DNA of 64,000 bases. It comes from Thalassobius sp. Cn5-15 (GTDB lineage: Bacteria > Pseudomonadota > Alphaproteobacteria > Rhodobacterales > Rhodobacteraceae). The first letter of the stretch is position 1. Every line of letters begins with the position of its first letter. Position numbers and translations under genes: made by a program. Positions 62,907 through 64,000 of the stretch are shown one piece after another. The notes below the pieces were generated by a model that worked only from the letters and a program-made list of their open reading frames with translations, ran no database searches and was not told the origin of the DNA. The stretch is from the NCBI RefSeq assembly GCF_022347685.1, contig NZ_JAKRGF010000004.1, positions 248,001 through 312,000 of the forward strand, given 5' to 3'.

Positions 62907-63841
62907 CTGCGGGTCATCCGGTCCAGCACACTGCGCCCGAACAGGCTGGCGGTGAGATCGGTCATCAGTTTCGCGGTGCGACCGCGTTCATCCAGAAACG
63001 GGTTCAGCTCCACCAGATCCAGCGAAGTGACAAGGTCACTGTCGTGCAACATCTCCATGATCAGGTGCGCTTCGCGGAAGGTTGCGCCACCGGGGACGGT
63101 TGTCCCCACCGCTGGCGCAATGGACGGGTCAAGGAAGTCCACATCCAGACTGACATGTAGCAAACCGCCTGCCGCACGCACCTTGTTCAGAAAAGCCGTC
63201 AGGGGCCGCACGATGCCATGTTCATCAATCGCGCGCATGTCATGTACCGTCAGACCCAGATCCGCGATTCGCTGCCGCTCTGCCGGGTCGACGGACCTGA
63301 TTCCCATCATACAGATATTGTTCGGATCAACGGCTGCTTTGAGTGCCGGAAACTGTTCGAACCCCGGCTGACCGGTGAAATAGGCCACTGGTGTGCCGTG
63401 CAGGTTGCCGGACGTTGTGCTGTTCAGCGTGTGTAGGTCAGGGTGCGCGTCCAACCATAGAATAAACAGCGGTCGGTCCACCTCTGCCGCGTGTCTGGCG
63501 ATGCCGCTGACGGTGCCCGCTGCCATAGAATGATCGCCGCCGATAAAAATCGGGCGATCACAGTTTTTTGCGGCTTCATGTGCGGCTTTGGAGAGAGCCT
63601 CTGTCCAGGCGATCATTTGGGCAAGATTCTTTAGCGCCGGATTGGCATGTGTGACTGGCGGCAATGCAGGCAGGGCCAGGTCTTCCTGATCGGTGACCTC
63701 CCATCCCAGTTCGCGCAGGGCGTCCGGCAGACCGGCGGTGCGAAAGGCGGCCGGGCCCATCAGGCAGCCCGGCTGTGCTGCGCCGGATTGAACAGGGGCA
63801 CCGATAATGTGGCAGCGGCGAGGGGATTGGGCAGCGGTCAT
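62897..63841 (-). CDS. Arginase
   Basis: Arginase hydrolyses arginine to ornithine and urea with two Mn ions. The 314-aa protein shows the metal-binding motifs FIGGDHSMAAG, LWLDAHPDLHT and SLDVDFLDPSIAP, plus PGGATFREAHL, all in family order. It could be rocF or a close ureohydrolase; agmatinase is less likely because it lacks that family's typical N-terminus. ATG 63841 has AGGA about 8 nt upstream. It is divergent from the gene at 63992 and convergent with oxyR. Confidence 0.9.
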   Translation of the reverse strand: MTAAQSPRRCHIIGAPVQSGAAQPGCLMGPAAFRTAGLPDALRELGWEVTDQEDLALPALPPVTHANPALKNLAQMIAWTEALSKAAHEAAKNCDRPIFIGGDHSMAAGTVSGIARHAAEVDRPLFILWLDAHPDLHTLNSTTSGNLHGTPVAYFTGQPGFEQFPALKAAVDPNNICMMGIRSVDPAERQRIADLGLTVHDMRAIDEHGIVRPLTAFLNKVRAAGGLLHVSLDVDFLDPSIAPAVGTTVPGGATFREAHLIMEMLHDSDLVTSLDLVELNPFLDERGRTAKLMTDLTASLFGRSVLDRMTRSYA

Positions 63842-63907
63842 GGCAGGGTCCTGAGTTATGTGGTCTCTTAGGGTGCGCATAATGGTGAAGCAGATCACCT
63901 ATAAAAT

Positions 63908-63953
63908 TGCGCAAACTGCGCAGTGTGATTTTCTAAATGACACATTATGTGTC
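63908..63953. promoter_or_regulatory. Operator-like repeats between the arginase gene and the next gene
   Basis: Two copies of TGCGCA (63908-63913 and 63917-63922) with an 11-bp step, and further on a perfect 15-bp palindrome GACACAT-T-ATGTGTC (63939-63953). These lie in the divergent promoter and would suit an arginine- or ornithine-responsive regulator (Lrp-type), but no regulator gene is in the window. Confidence 0.5.
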
Positions 63954-63991
63954 GATTTGATAAATGTAGGTCGCGCAACAGAGGAATCTCC

Positions 63992-64000
63992 ATGACTGTA
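63992..64000 (+). CDS. Start of a gene that runs off the window
   Basis: ATG ACT GTA follows AGAGGAATCTCC, a good RBS. Only three codons are visible, so the product is unknown. In related genomes arginase is often next to ornithine cyclodeaminase, but nothing in the window shows it. Confidence 0.6.

Overview
The window looks like roseobacter-group (Rhodobacteraceae, Alphaproteobacteria) DNA. The coding style is high-GC. Gene content and order fit that group: BioR-controlled biotin genes, a serC-motif leader, a class II lumazine synthase behind an FMN riboswitch, IalB- and TSUP-family proteins, choice-of-anchor-L/Hint proteins, and the order gpmI-envC-ctpA-rppH. Almost everything from about 2.2 kb rightward is ordinary chromosomal housekeeping, so the window is read as chromosome with a mobile element reaching its left edge. 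The assignment rests on recognised proteins, not on a search.

Left edge (1-2,170): a plasmid-type module on the minus strand. It has a RepC-type replication initiator, a dense cluster of small perfect inverted repeats (624-757), and the 5' part of a MobV/Pre relaxase that runs off the window. It abuts an nnrU gene.

2.2-24.5 kb: NAD salvage (pncA, pncB) with nnrU; an Hsp70-like protein; trhO; a thiolase; a metallophosphoesterase; serine biosynthesis (serA, serC, and divergent serB, with a serC-motif RNA); a TSUP permease; an MFS transporter; FMN-riboswitch-controlled ribH2; an MltB-like transglycosylase; a quinone oxidoreductase divergent from a LysR regulator with tandem operator-like dyads; rnr; and an overlapping dapE-GNAT-glycosyltransferase operon.

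24.5-30.6 kb: an accessory-looking block between dapE and dapD. It holds two paralogous proteins (choice-of-anchor L, cadherin-like, Hint), a LamG-like protein with a degenerate Hint domain directly behind the first, a small hypothetical protein and a His-rich YHYH lipoprotein. This is the least understood part of the window.

30.7-47.7 kb: dapD; bioR-bioY-bioB with four BioR boxes; a LOG-family protein; rlmN; a fatty acid desaturase; an IalB-family protein; a type II-like asparaginase; rppH, ctpA, envC and gpmI; rsfS-rlmH (rsfS has no ATG/GTG/TTG at its expected start); an MscS channel and a second TSUP permease.

47.7-64 kb: leucine biosynthesis (leuC, leuD, leuB) interrupted by a membrane protein and a secreted EEP-family protein; two tandem hybrid histidine kinases; tRNA-Pro(CGG); two coupled hypothetical genes; katG divergent from oxyR; an arginase; and the first codons of a further gene. 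Many operons here end in clear hairpin terminators.
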